Below, in pieces: positions 8,727 through 15,806 of a stretch of DNA of 64,000 nt (position 1 is its first letter; each line of letters starts with the position of its first letter). Where the stretch lies: positions 124,001-188,000 of the forward strand of contig NZ_JAMXIA010000001.1 in NCBI RefSeq assembly GCF_025457425.1. The letters are read 5' to 3'. This DNA is from Chryseobacterium foetidum. Its GTDB lineage: Bacteria > Bacteroidota > Bacteroidia > Flavobacteriales > Weeksellaceae. A program made the position numbers and the translations under genes. Under the pieces are notes generated by a model. The model did no database searches. It had not been told where the DNA came from and saw only the letters and a list, made by a program, of their open reading frames with translations.

Positions 8727-8749
8727 GAGCAAAATTCTAATCTTTTGTT

Positions 8750-8757
8750 TATTTTTG
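8750..8757 (+). promoter_or_regulatory. Possible -7 box upstream of the CPA1 antiporter gene
   Basis: TATTTTTG matches TAnnTTTG and lies 87 bases before the antiporter ATG. It would give a leader of about 85 bases. No -33 element is seen. Confidence 0.35.
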
Positions 8758-8844
8758 CCGCTTGATTAAAGACAAAACCCTTTCAGTACGAGACATTTTG
8801 GGAGGGTTGATTTTTACACAAAATGAATTAAAATTTTAACGACC

Positions 8845-10458
8845 ATGCATCACAATTTACTCCTCATTCTCTTCCTTCTTTTTGCCGTAATGATGCTCGT
8901 TTTACTGGCTAAAAAGATAAAAATTGCTTATCCGATATTTTTAGTTATTGCAGGTTTGGGAATAAGTTTTATTCCGGGAATTCCTGTCTTGAAACTTGAT
9001 CCCGATATTATTTTTCTTCTTTTTCTGCCACCACTTTTGTACGAAGCTGCGTGGTACACATCGTGGAAAGACTTTTGGAAATGGAAAAGACCTATCAGCC
9101 TTTTAGCGTTTGGCTTGGTGTTTTTTACATCGCTTATCGTGGCCTATATTTCTACATCGATGATTCCGGGATTTACACTGGCACTTGGATTTTTGTTAGG
9201 TGGAATTGTATCTCCGCCGGATGCTGTAGCAGCTGCAACTGTGATGAAAGGTCTTAAAATTCCGAAAAGATTACTGACGATTTTGGAAGGTGAAAGTCTG
9301 GTAAATGATGCTGCATCATTGATTGTTTTTAGATTTGCTTTGGCGGCAGTTCTCACGGGAACTTTTTCCATGCAGGAAGCTACCGGACAGTTTTTTCTTG
9401 TTGCAGGAATGGGCGTTGTAGTCGGAATTATTGGCGGAAATATTATGTATGCCATTCATCGGTTTTTACCCACAAGTCCGGCTATTGACGCGGCTTTGAC
9501 GGTGATGACGCCTTATATTTTGTTTCTTGCCGCAGAACAGTTTCACTTCTCGGGAGTAATGGCTGTGGTAACTGGAGGATTGTTTATTTCATGGCGTTCG
9601 CACGAAATTTTCAAAACGGGAAGCACGAGATTGAATATGCTCGGCGTGTGGACAACCATGATTTTTGTAATGAATGCTTTGGTTTTCATTTTAATAGGAC
9701 TTGAACTTCCGGAGATCGTTCAGGGTTTGGGTAAACACTTGGTTTTTCAGGGATTAAAATATGGAATTCTCATCAGCTTGATTGTCATTGTTTTAAGATT
9801 TTTGTGGGTGTATCCCATTGCTCATATCCCACGGTTTTTGTTTAGAAGTATCAGAGAAAACGAGCCAAGTCCGGGCTGGAAAGGTTCACTGATAACGAGT
9901 TACGCAGGAATGCGGGGCGTGGTTTCTCTGGCAACTGCGTTATCAATTCCGATCTATCTGGATGAAAACGGAACTTTGTTTCCGGAGCGGAATATGATTA
10001 TTTTCATCACGTTTGTGGTTATCTTTATCACTCTGGTTTTTCAGGGACTTACGCTTCCATTGATTATTAAATGGATTAATATTGGTGAAATCGACAGCAC
10101 AATTCCTGAAGATCAGCAGCGAAAAAGAATTCAGATTCGTCTGGATGAGTTGGGTCTGAATTACATCAGTGAAAAATATCCGCAGGAAATTTCTGATAAC
10201 GAGCTGATTGAATTTTATAAAAACAGTCTTCAAAATGAAATTGTAAACAACCAGAAAAGTTTTGATTCCGTAGAATGTCGGGACACCAAAAAGGAAGAGG
10301 TAGAGGAGTATCACCACATGCTTTTGGAAATTCATGCACTTCAGCGCAAGGAATTATTTAAAATGAGAAAGCACAAAGAATTTGAAGATTCCGAAATCAG
10401 AAAAGCTGAACTGCAACTGGATCTGAATGACCTCAAAGTGACAGGATCGGAACATTAA
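8845..10458 (+). CDS. Na+/H+ antiporter, CPA1 (NhaP-like) family
   Basis: A 537-residue integral membrane exchanger with about 12 helices in residues 1-420 and a charged cytoplasmic tail of about 115 residues. Ion-site residues of the CPA1 family are visible: Asp126 in GGIVSPPDAVAA and the Asn154-Asp155 pair in GESLVNDAASL. These proteins swap cytoplasmic Na+ (or K+) for external H+ and help with pH and salt balance. The tail contains KRKELF-like Lys/Glu-rich helices and lacks a TrkA-type nucleotide domain. A bestrophin-like channel gene follows after a repeat-filled gap, so co-transcription is uncertain. Confidence 0.9.
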   Translation: MHHNLLLILFLLFAVMMLVLLAKKIKIAYPIFLVIAGLGISFIPGIPVLKLDPDIIFLLFLPPLLYEAAWYTSWKDFWKWKRPISLLAFGLVFFTSLIVAYISTSMIPGFTLALGFLLGGIVSPPDAVAAATVMKGLKIPKRLLTILEGESLVNDAASLIVFRFALAAVLTGTFSMQEATGQFFLVAGMGVVVGIIGGNIMYAIHRFLPTSPAIDAALTVMTPYILFLAAEQFHFSGVMAVVTGGLFISWRSHEIFKTGSTRLNMLGVWTTMIFVMNALVFILIGLELPEIVQGLGKHLVFQGLKYGILISLIVIVLRFLWVYPIAHIPRFLFRSIRENEPSPGWKGSLITSYAGMRGVVSLATALSIPIYLDENGTLFPERNMIIFITFVVIFITLVFQGLTLPLIIKWINIGEIDSTIPEDQQRKRIQIRLDELGLNYISEKYPQEISDNELIEFYKNSLQNEIVNNQKSFDSVECRDTKKEEVEEYHHMLLEIHALQRKELFKMRKHKEFEDSEIRKAELQLDLNDLKVTGSEH

Positions 10459-10846
10459 ATATGAATGATAATTGATTATTGATGAGTGATTTGAATGCAT
10501 TAAAAATTTTGCAAAAACCACTTTTAATCTATTATCAATTATCAATTGTAAAACGAAAAAGGCTTCGACATGCTCAGCCTGACACTGCTTAAAACTTTTT
10601 TTCAAATTAGACATAAATAAGCCTAAAGTCTTTCAAAAAAAAAAATTAAATCAAACATCAATTATCAAATGTAAGTCAAAAAGGCTTCGACAGGCTCAGC
10701 CTGACACTGCTTAAAATTTTTTTGAAATTGGACATACATAAGCCTAAAGTTTTCAAATGAAAAAAATAAATCAATCATCAATTATCAATCATCAATTATC
10801 ACTCATCACTCATCACTCATCATTCATCATTAATCAATTATAAAAC
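10459..10846. repeat. Repeat-filled gap with a tandem duplication of about 120 bases
   Basis: The gap between the antiporter and bestrophin genes holds two direct copies of one unit (10556-10673 and 10678-10793). Each unit contains AAAAAGGCTTCGACA, GCTCAGCCTGACACTGCTTA and ACATAAGCCTAAAG-like words, diverged at several positions. On both sides and after the copies are low-complexity runs built from ATCAATTATCA and ATCACTCATC words, which end just before the ATG at 10847. No gene is seen in the gap. The TTCGACA-GGCTCAGCC core also has a relative in repeat copy C near 13951. Confidence 0.75.
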
Positions 10847-11848
10847 ATGAACGCAGGAAGAAAATTTACACCGAAAGAATTCATTCTCTGGACACGCAGA
10901 ACCATTTACAAAGTCTTTATTTTAGCCGCTATTCCAACCTTATTTTATTATTTGGGAGCAGAATATCTTTCGCTTCCATGGCAGCCGATTGCTATTTTGG
11001 GAACGGCGGTGGCATTTATTGTTGGTTTTAAGAACAATGCAAGCTACGGCAGACTTTGGGAAGCAAGGCAGATTTACGGTGCGATCATTAATGACAGCAG
11101 AGCTTTCGGGTATACTTTGAGGGACGCATTGCAGGGAAATAATGAGGAGATAAAAACTATATTTTACCGTCATTTTGCATGGCTTACGGCACTGCGTTTT
11201 CAACTCAGAGAGCCGAGAACATGGGAAAATATGGAACAGAAATCGAATCTGGAATATTTGTCGGTTTACGACATTCCGGAACGTAATTCTACGATTGAAA
11301 ATGAATTAAAACCGTTATTGTCATCCTCTGAATACGAGTATGTTTTGACCAAGAAAAACCGTGCAACTCAGCTTTCGGCTTTGCAGTCGAAAGATTTGGC
11401 TGAACTTTACAAAAACGGGAAACTGAATGATTTTCAATGGACTTTTCTTCAGCAATCTTTATCAAAATTTACAGACCATCAGGGAAAAGCGGAAAGGATT
11501 AAAAATTTCCCATACCCGAGAAACTTCTCTTCAATTACAACTTATCTGCTTTTTCTTTTTGTGATTTCCGTGCCTTTTGGTTTGCTTAATGAGTTTGCAA
11601 AACTCGGTCAGGGAACTGTTTTGGAAGGCTATTCTGTTTGGTTAAATCTTCCGTTTTCTATGATTCTGATGTGGGTTTTCATCACGCTGGATACAGTAGG
11701 AGAGAGCTCGATGAATCCTTTTGAAGGCAGCGCCAATGATGTTCCAATCACGCAAATTAGCAGAACGATTGAGATTGATATGCGTGATATGTTGGATGAG
11801 GAATTTCTGCCGTCAGCGATTACGCCGAAGAATAATATTGTTTTGTAG
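10847..11848 (+). CDS. Bestrophin family ion channel
   Basis: A 333-residue protein of the bacterial bestrophin (UPF0187/YneE) family. The N-terminal WTRRTIYKVFILAAIPTLFYYLG segment contains the first helix, followed by GTAVAFIVGFKNNASYGRLWEARQIYG, the conserved pore-region block. A second hydrophobic pair lies at about 230-280, and SMNPFEGSANDVPI with a Ser/Pro/Phe-Glu motif forms the C-terminal region before IEIDMRDML. Bacterial bestrophins form pentameric channels in the inner membrane; different members conduct anions or cations, so selectivity is left open. It sits next to a CPA1 antiporter, which suits an ion-homeostasis role. Confidence 0.88.
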   Translation: MNAGRKFTPKEFILWTRRTIYKVFILAAIPTLFYYLGAEYLSLPWQPIAILGTAVAFIVGFKNNASYGRLWEARQIYGAIINDSRAFGYTLRDALQGNNEEIKTIFYRHFAWLTALRFQLREPRTWENMEQKSNLEYLSVYDIPERNSTIENELKPLLSSSEYEYVLTKKNRATQLSALQSKDLAELYKNGKLNDFQWTFLQQSLSKFTDHQGKAERIKNFPYPRNFSSITTYLLFLFVISVPFGLLNEFAKLGQGTVLEGYSVWLNLPFSMILMWVFITLDTVGESSMNPFEGSANDVPITQISRTIEIDMRDMLDEEFLPSAITPKNNIVL

Positions 11849-11910
11849 GTTTTGGTTTTATTCGGAAAATAGTGATTTTATTGAAACTTATGGATTTCTA
11901 AATAATTTCC

Positions 11911-12002
11911 GATTGCGCCCCGACCTGAGTGGAGCTCTTTTTGTGAGGAAGAATGACGAACAAAAAAGCGGGAACGGAGGGCGGAAACAGGCGCCCAAAT
12001 AA
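11911..12002. repeat. Dispersed intergenic repeat, copy B
   Basis: Opposite orientation to copy A. It has GCCCCGACCTGAGTGGAGCTC, CTTTTT, a 19-base centre (GTGAGG...GACGAAC) close to that of copy A, AAAAAAGCGGGAAC, GGAGGGCGG and GCGCCCAAATAAA. It lies after the bestrophin stop, just before a shared terminator. Confidence 0.75.
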
Positions 12003-12013
12003 AGATTAAAAGT

Positions 12014-12045
12014 AAAAAATCCCGAAATATAATTCGGGATTTTTT
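12014..12045. terminator. Bidirectional terminator between bestrophin and acyl-CoA dehydrogenase genes
   Basis: AAAAAATCCCGAA and TTCGGGATTTTTT form a perfect 13-base stem around a six-base loop. A and T tracts flank it, so it works in both directions. It separates the convergent genes ending at 11848 and 12090. Confidence 0.85.
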
Positions 12046-12089
12046 AGATTATCTATGAACCTTAAAGGTTTTGTTTTTTAAGGGTAAGA

Positions 12090-13865
12090 TTAATAGTGCC
12101 CTTTCCCAATATAATGCGCCGCAACCTTCTCAGTCAAAGCCACAACATTCGGGTTATTGGTGTATTTTGTAAATCTTCTTAATCCTGAAAGCATCATTCT
12201 CTGCTCGTCGCCTTCTGCGAAAGAAATAATTCCTTCCTTGGCGGCAACGATAATTTTTTCTACAGCTTTGTAAAGGTTTAATTGAGCCATTGCAACTTCA
12301 ACAGAATCGGCAGCGAAATGTTTTTCAGCTCTCAAAATTGTAGATTCCGCCATGTAGATTTGATTTAAAATTTCTGAAGCATTCAACAGTAAATGTTGCT
12401 GTTTCTCAATATCCATCATGAACTTCTGAAGCGCAGCTCCCGAAACCATCAGGAAAACTTTCTTCAGATTAGCAATAATTGCTTTTTCTTCACTCATCAA
12501 TTCAGAATAATCCGGAACTTCAAAAGACGGAATTCCCATCAATTCTTTTGAAATTGCCATTGCCGGAGAAAGTAAGTCTAATTCACCTTTCATGGCTCTT
12601 TTGATCAACATTCCGACAGCCAAAAGCCTGTTGATTTCGTTGGTTCCTTCGTAGATTCTGCCGATTCTTGCGTCTCTCCATGCAGCTTCCATCGGTGTAT
12701 CTTCAGAAAAGCCCATTCCACCATAGATCTGAATTCCTTCGTCTGCGGTATTTTGAGTTAAGTCTGAAACATAAACTTTCAAAATAGAAGCTTCCACTGC
12801 AAATTCCTCAACACCTTTCAGTTCAGCTTGCTGATGATCCATGCCACCAGCAACCAATTCTGCGATTTTATCTTCCACATTTTTTGCCAAACGGTACGAA
12901 CCTGCTTCACTTACAAAAACTCCCGTTGCCATTTCAGCAATTTTCTTTCTGATCGCTCCAAAAGTTGAAATATAAACGCCAAACTGCTTTCTCTCATTAG
13001 AATATTGAATCGAGTGATTTAAAATTCTTCTCTGTCCGTCAAGGTTTGCGGCAGCCAATTTAATTCTGCCAACATTCAGCGCATTCAAAGCGATTTTGAA
13101 ACCATTGTTTCTTTCGCCAAGCATATTCTCAACAGGAATTTTCATATCATTAAAGAAAACCTGACGGGTAGACGATGAGCGAATTCCCAATTTGTGCTCT
13201 TCTTCACCAAACGTCAAACTTTCAGGGTTCTCAAGTTCAGATCGGTTGATTACAAAACCAGTAATATTTTTATCATCATCAATTTTGGCAAATAAAGTGA
13301 ACGTGTCTGCAAAACCGGCGTTAGAAATCCACATTTTTTGTCCGTTGATGATGTAATGTTTTCCGTCCTCAGACAGTTTTGCTCTTGTTTTCCCTGAATT
13401 CGCATCAGAACCGGCATCAGGCTCAGTCAGGCAATATGCTCCGAATTTTGTTCCCGTTGCCAGATCCGGAAGATATTTCTGTTTCAGTTCCTCACTTCCA
13501 TAAAGTAGGGTAGGAAGCGTCCCGATTCCGGTATGCGCTCCATAGGCCGTCGCCAGTGAACCATTTCCACCCGAAACATAGTCACAAGCCAACATCGTGC
13601 TCACAAATCCCATTCCCAAGCCACCGTATTCTTCAGGAACTGTAATTCCTAAAAGTCCCATTTCGCCGAGCTTACGCATAGTTTCCTCCGTTAAGGCATA
13701 ATCTTTTTTCTCAAAACGCTCATGATGCGGAATTACTTCTCTGTCGATAAATTCTTTCGCAGAATCACGAAGCATTTTTTGCTCTTCACTCAGTTCTTCC
13801 AAACTGAAAATTTCATTTGCAGGAATCTCTCTGATAAGAAATTCTCCGCCTTTTAAATTTGACAT
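12090..13865 (-). CDS. Acyl-CoA dehydrogenase
   Basis: An FAD-dependent acyl-CoA dehydrogenase of 591 residues, carrying out the first oxidation of fatty acid beta-oxidation (acyl-CoA to trans-2-enoyl-CoA). The N-terminal helical domain is followed by the flavin/substrate motif AYCLTEPDAGSD, the beta-domain (QKMWISNAGFADTFTLFAKI) and the C-terminal helical domain with QIYGGMGF and IYEGTNEINR, the Glu region of the family. An extra C-terminal part of about 170 residues matches the long (VLCAD-like) subfamily. It is the last gene of the minus-strand marR-fad unit, separated from the thiolase by 313 bases of repeats. Confidence 0.93.
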   Translation of the reverse strand: MSNLKGGEFLIREIPANEIFSLEELSEEQKMLRDSAKEFIDREVIPHHERFEKKDYALTEETMRKLGEMGLLGITVPEEYGGLGMGFVSTMLACDYVSGGNGSLATAYGAHTGIGTLPTLLYGSEELKQKYLPDLATGTKFGAYCLTEPDAGSDANSGKTRAKLSEDGKHYIINGQKMWISNAGFADTFTLFAKIDDDKNITGFVINRSELENPESLTFGEEEHKLGIRSSSTRQVFFNDMKIPVENMLGERNNGFKIALNALNVGRIKLAAANLDGQRRILNHSIQYSNERKQFGVYISTFGAIRKKIAEMATGVFVSEAGSYRLAKNVEDKIAELVAGGMDHQQAELKGVEEFAVEASILKVYVSDLTQNTADEGIQIYGGMGFSEDTPMEAAWRDARIGRIYEGTNEINRLLAVGMLIKRAMKGELDLLSPAMAISKELMGIPSFEVPDYSELMSEEKAIIANLKKVFLMVSGAALQKFMMDIEKQQHLLLNASEILNQIYMAESTILRAEKHFAADSVEVAMAQLNLYKAVEKIIVAAKEGIISFAEGDEQRMMLSGLRRFTKYTNNPNVVALTEKVAAHYIGKGHY

Positions 13866-13927
13866 ATTATTTATTTTTTTAATTTTTTATTTTGGTAACC
13901 GTTCGAAAATTTCAGAGAGATTACTTT

Positions 13928-14060
13928 TATTTGGGCAGCTTAATCCGCCTGAATTTATCCTGAGCCTGACGAAGGGCTCCCGCTTTTTTCTGAAAAAAAT
14001 CCAGCGCTTTTCCCTTCCCATTTTTTCAGAAAAAGAGCTCCGTTCAAGTCGGGCTGCAAT
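13928..14060. repeat. Dispersed intergenic repeat, copy C
   Basis: Same orientation as copy A but longer. Its copy-specific centre is a large hairpin, with TTCTGAAAAAA pairing with TTTTTTCAGAA around CCAGCGCTTTTCCC. The right-hand part carries an extra piece, ATTTATCCTGAGCCTGACG, related to the GGCTCAGCCTGACA words of the 10556-10793 repeat. It fills most of the gap between the acyl-CoA dehydrogenase and thiolase genes. Confidence 0.75.
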
Positions 14061-14178
14061 TTCCCCCTGTCCCCCAAGGGAGAAACCGTCAGAAGGTAAC
14101 AGTTTTTATGTGTAATAAATTAGTATTTATTTTTTAACTCGAATTTTAGAGATGTTCCCCCCTTGGGGGAAATGGGGA
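14060..14178. repeat. Inverted repeat unit with CCCCC-AAGGG ends
   Basis: Imperfect inverted arms TTTCCCCCTGTCCCCCAAGG (from 14060) and CCCCCCTTGGGGGAAATGGG (14158-14177) enclose about 75 bases of AT-rich DNA. Each arm is itself partly palindromic. The right end touches the thiolase stop codon (14179), and the left end touches repeat copy C. It resembles a small non-coding inserted element. Confidence 0.6.
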
Positions 14179-15357
14179 TTACAGCAACTCAAAAATACTC
14201 GCCGCACCTTGCCCCGTTCCCACGCACATAGAAACCATTCCGTATTTATTTCCGCGTTTTCTCATTTCGTCGAGAAGCTGAACCGTCAATTTTGTTCCTG
14301 TGCAACCAAGTGGATGACCGAGAGCGATTGCGCCACCATTAACATTTAAAATATCAGGATTTAAATTCAATTCCTTTTTAATCGCAACCGATTGAGAAGC
14401 AAAAGCTTCATTTAATTCAATCAATTCAATATCTTTCAATTCTAAACCAGCCTGCTTCAGCGCTTTCGGAATGGCATAAACAGGACCCATCCCCATAATT
14501 CTCGGCTCCAAACCTGCAGCTGCGTACGCAACCAATCTCGCTTCAGGTTCCAGTCCTAATTCTTTCACCATTTCTTCAGACATTACGATCACGAAAGCTG
14601 CTCCGTCGCTCATTTGAGAAGAGTTTCCTGCGGTTACGCTTCCTCCGTTGGCAAATACTGGTTTTAGTTTAGCCAAACCTTCCAAAGAAGTGTCTAATCT
14701 CGGACCTTCATCTACTGAAAAATCGAATTTCTTAGTCTGCATTTTTTGGTTTTCATCCAAAAAATTATATTCAACAGGAATGGATACGATTTGATTGGCA
14801 AATTTACCTTCCTGATTGGCTTTCAAAGCTTTTTGATGCGATTCAAAAGCAAATTGGTCCTGCTCTTCACGGGAAATGTTGAATTGTTTTGCAACTTCTT
14901 CTGCCGTGTAACCCATTCCCCAATAATAATCGGGATTTGATTTTGCAATTTCAGTTTCAGGAACGGGTTTATAACCACCCATTGGAATATAAGACATTGA
15001 TTCTGTACCACCTGCGATGATACAATCCGCCATTCCTGCTTGAATTTTCGCCGAAGCGATCGCAATTGCCTCAGAACCTGATGCGCAATATCTGTTCACG
15101 GTAACACCAGGAACTTTGTCGGTTTGTAATCCCATCAAAGAGATTAAACGTGCTACATTTAAGCCTTGTTCAGCTTCCGGCATTGCGTTACCAACGATTA
15201 AATCATCGATTCTGTCTTTATCTAGTTGTGGAACGGCTGCCATCAGTTTCTCGATAACTGTTGCTGCCATTACGTCGGGACGTGTGAATCGGAGTGAGCC
15301 TTTTGGCGCTTTTCCGACCGCTGTACGGAATCCCTTGATTATATATGCTTGTCTCAT
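14179..15357 (-). CDS. Acetyl-CoA C-acyltransferase (3-ketoacyl-CoA thiolase)
   Basis: A thiolase of 392 residues that splits 3-ketoacyl-CoA with CoA, the last step of beta-oxidation. All active-site residues are present: Cys91 in NRYCASG, His348 in GHPLGCTG and Cys378 in MCVGTGQG. The sequence VNGGAIALGHPLG is diagnostic. It lies downstream of the fadN-like gene on the same strand, with a four-helix-bundle gene between them, and upstream of the acyl-CoA dehydrogenase. Context favours the degradative enzyme over a biosynthetic acetoacetyl-CoA thiolase. Confidence 0.93.
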   Translation of the reverse strand: MRQAYIIKGFRTAVGKAPKGSLRFTRPDVMAATVIEKLMAAVPQLDKDRIDDLIVGNAMPEAEQGLNVARLISLMGLQTDKVPGVTVNRYCASGSEAIAIASAKIQAGMADCIIAGGTESMSYIPMGGYKPVPETEIAKSNPDYYWGMGYTAEEVAKQFNISREEQDQFAFESHQKALKANQEGKFANQIVSIPVEYNFLDENQKMQTKKFDFSVDEGPRLDTSLEGLAKLKPVFANGGSVTAGNSSQMSDGAAFVIVMSEEMVKELGLEPEARLVAYAAAGLEPRIMGMGPVYAIPKALKQAGLELKDIELIELNEAFASQSVAIKKELNLNPDILNVNGGAIALGHPLGCTGTKLTVQLLDEMRKRGNKYGMVSMCVGTGQGAASIFELL

Positions 15358-15376
15358 AATTGTAATATGTATTTAT

Positions 15377-15797
15377 GTATAAAGTACAATGTATTTTTAA
15401 AAGTTTTAACTTGAATAAACTTGTTTCAGTTTAATAATCATATTTTGTATATGTTGAATCTCAGTAAGAACAATTTCGAATTTTTCCTGTGGAAAAAATT
15501 CACATTCATTTGCAATAATTATCTGTGTTTCGAACTCAAAAGAAGATCCTAAAGCTATATTTAAGAAATGTGAAAACTGAGCTTTTGTATCTCTGCCGGC
15601 TCCTTCAGCGATATTCGATGGAATCGAATACAATGATCTTCTAGATTGAGATGTGAGACCAAATAATTCATCTTTCGGAAATTCTTTTGAAAAGAAATAA
15701 TACGTTTTACAGAGTTTAATAGATTTTTTCCAAACTTCTAATTGTCTGAAATTGTGCATAACAAATACTTTTTACGTTAATACTTTCTACTTTGTAC
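15377..15797. repeat. Inverted low-complexity words bracketing a four-helix-bundle gene
   Basis: GTATAAAGTACAATGTAT (15377-15394) and, on the other strand, GTACAAAGTAGAAAGTAT (15780-15797) agree at 15 of 18 positions and face each other around the gene at 15406. A further copy of the word, GTACAAAGTAAAATGTAC, stands alone at 52814. The arrangement suggests that gene plus ends moved as a unit into the fad operon. Confidence 0.5.
15406..15759 (-). CDS. Four-helix-bundle protein (23S rRNA intervening-sequence type)
   Basis: A 117-residue all-helical protein of the family first found inside 23S rRNA intervening sequences (S23/IVS). Family features are LEVWKKSIKLCKTYYF near the start, then SQSRRSLYSIPSNIAEGAGR and FSHFLNIALGSSFEFETQI. 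Its biochemical function is unknown; the family forms pentameric four-helix bundles. It interrupts the beta-oxidation operon between the fadN-like and thiolase genes and is flanked by inverted low-complexity words, so it looks inserted. A second, clearly different family member is at 62972. Confidence 0.88.
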   Translation of the reverse strand: MHNFRQLEVWKKSIKLCKTYYFFSKEFPKDELFGLTSQSRRSLYSIPSNIAEGAGRDTKAQFSHFLNIALGSSFEFETQIIIANECEFFPQEKFEIVLTEIQHIQNMIIKLKQVYSS

Positions 15798-15806
15798 AAA
15801 AAAAAA

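Noticed and set aside
10796..10846. ATCACTCATC runs considered as a CRISPR-like or regulator-binding array
   Set aside because: The words are irregular, with no constant repeat and unique spacer structure, and similar runs occur in several other gaps.
11721..12002. An open frame overlapping the end of the bestrophin gene and running through repeat copy B
   Set aside because: Its sequence is mostly out-of-frame bestrophin coding DNA and non-coding repeat; the bestrophin frame has clear family motifs.
14060..14178. CCCCC-AAGGG inverted unit considered as a terminator
   Set aside because: The arms are about 75 bases apart, and no T tract follows either one. It fits a small repeat element better.
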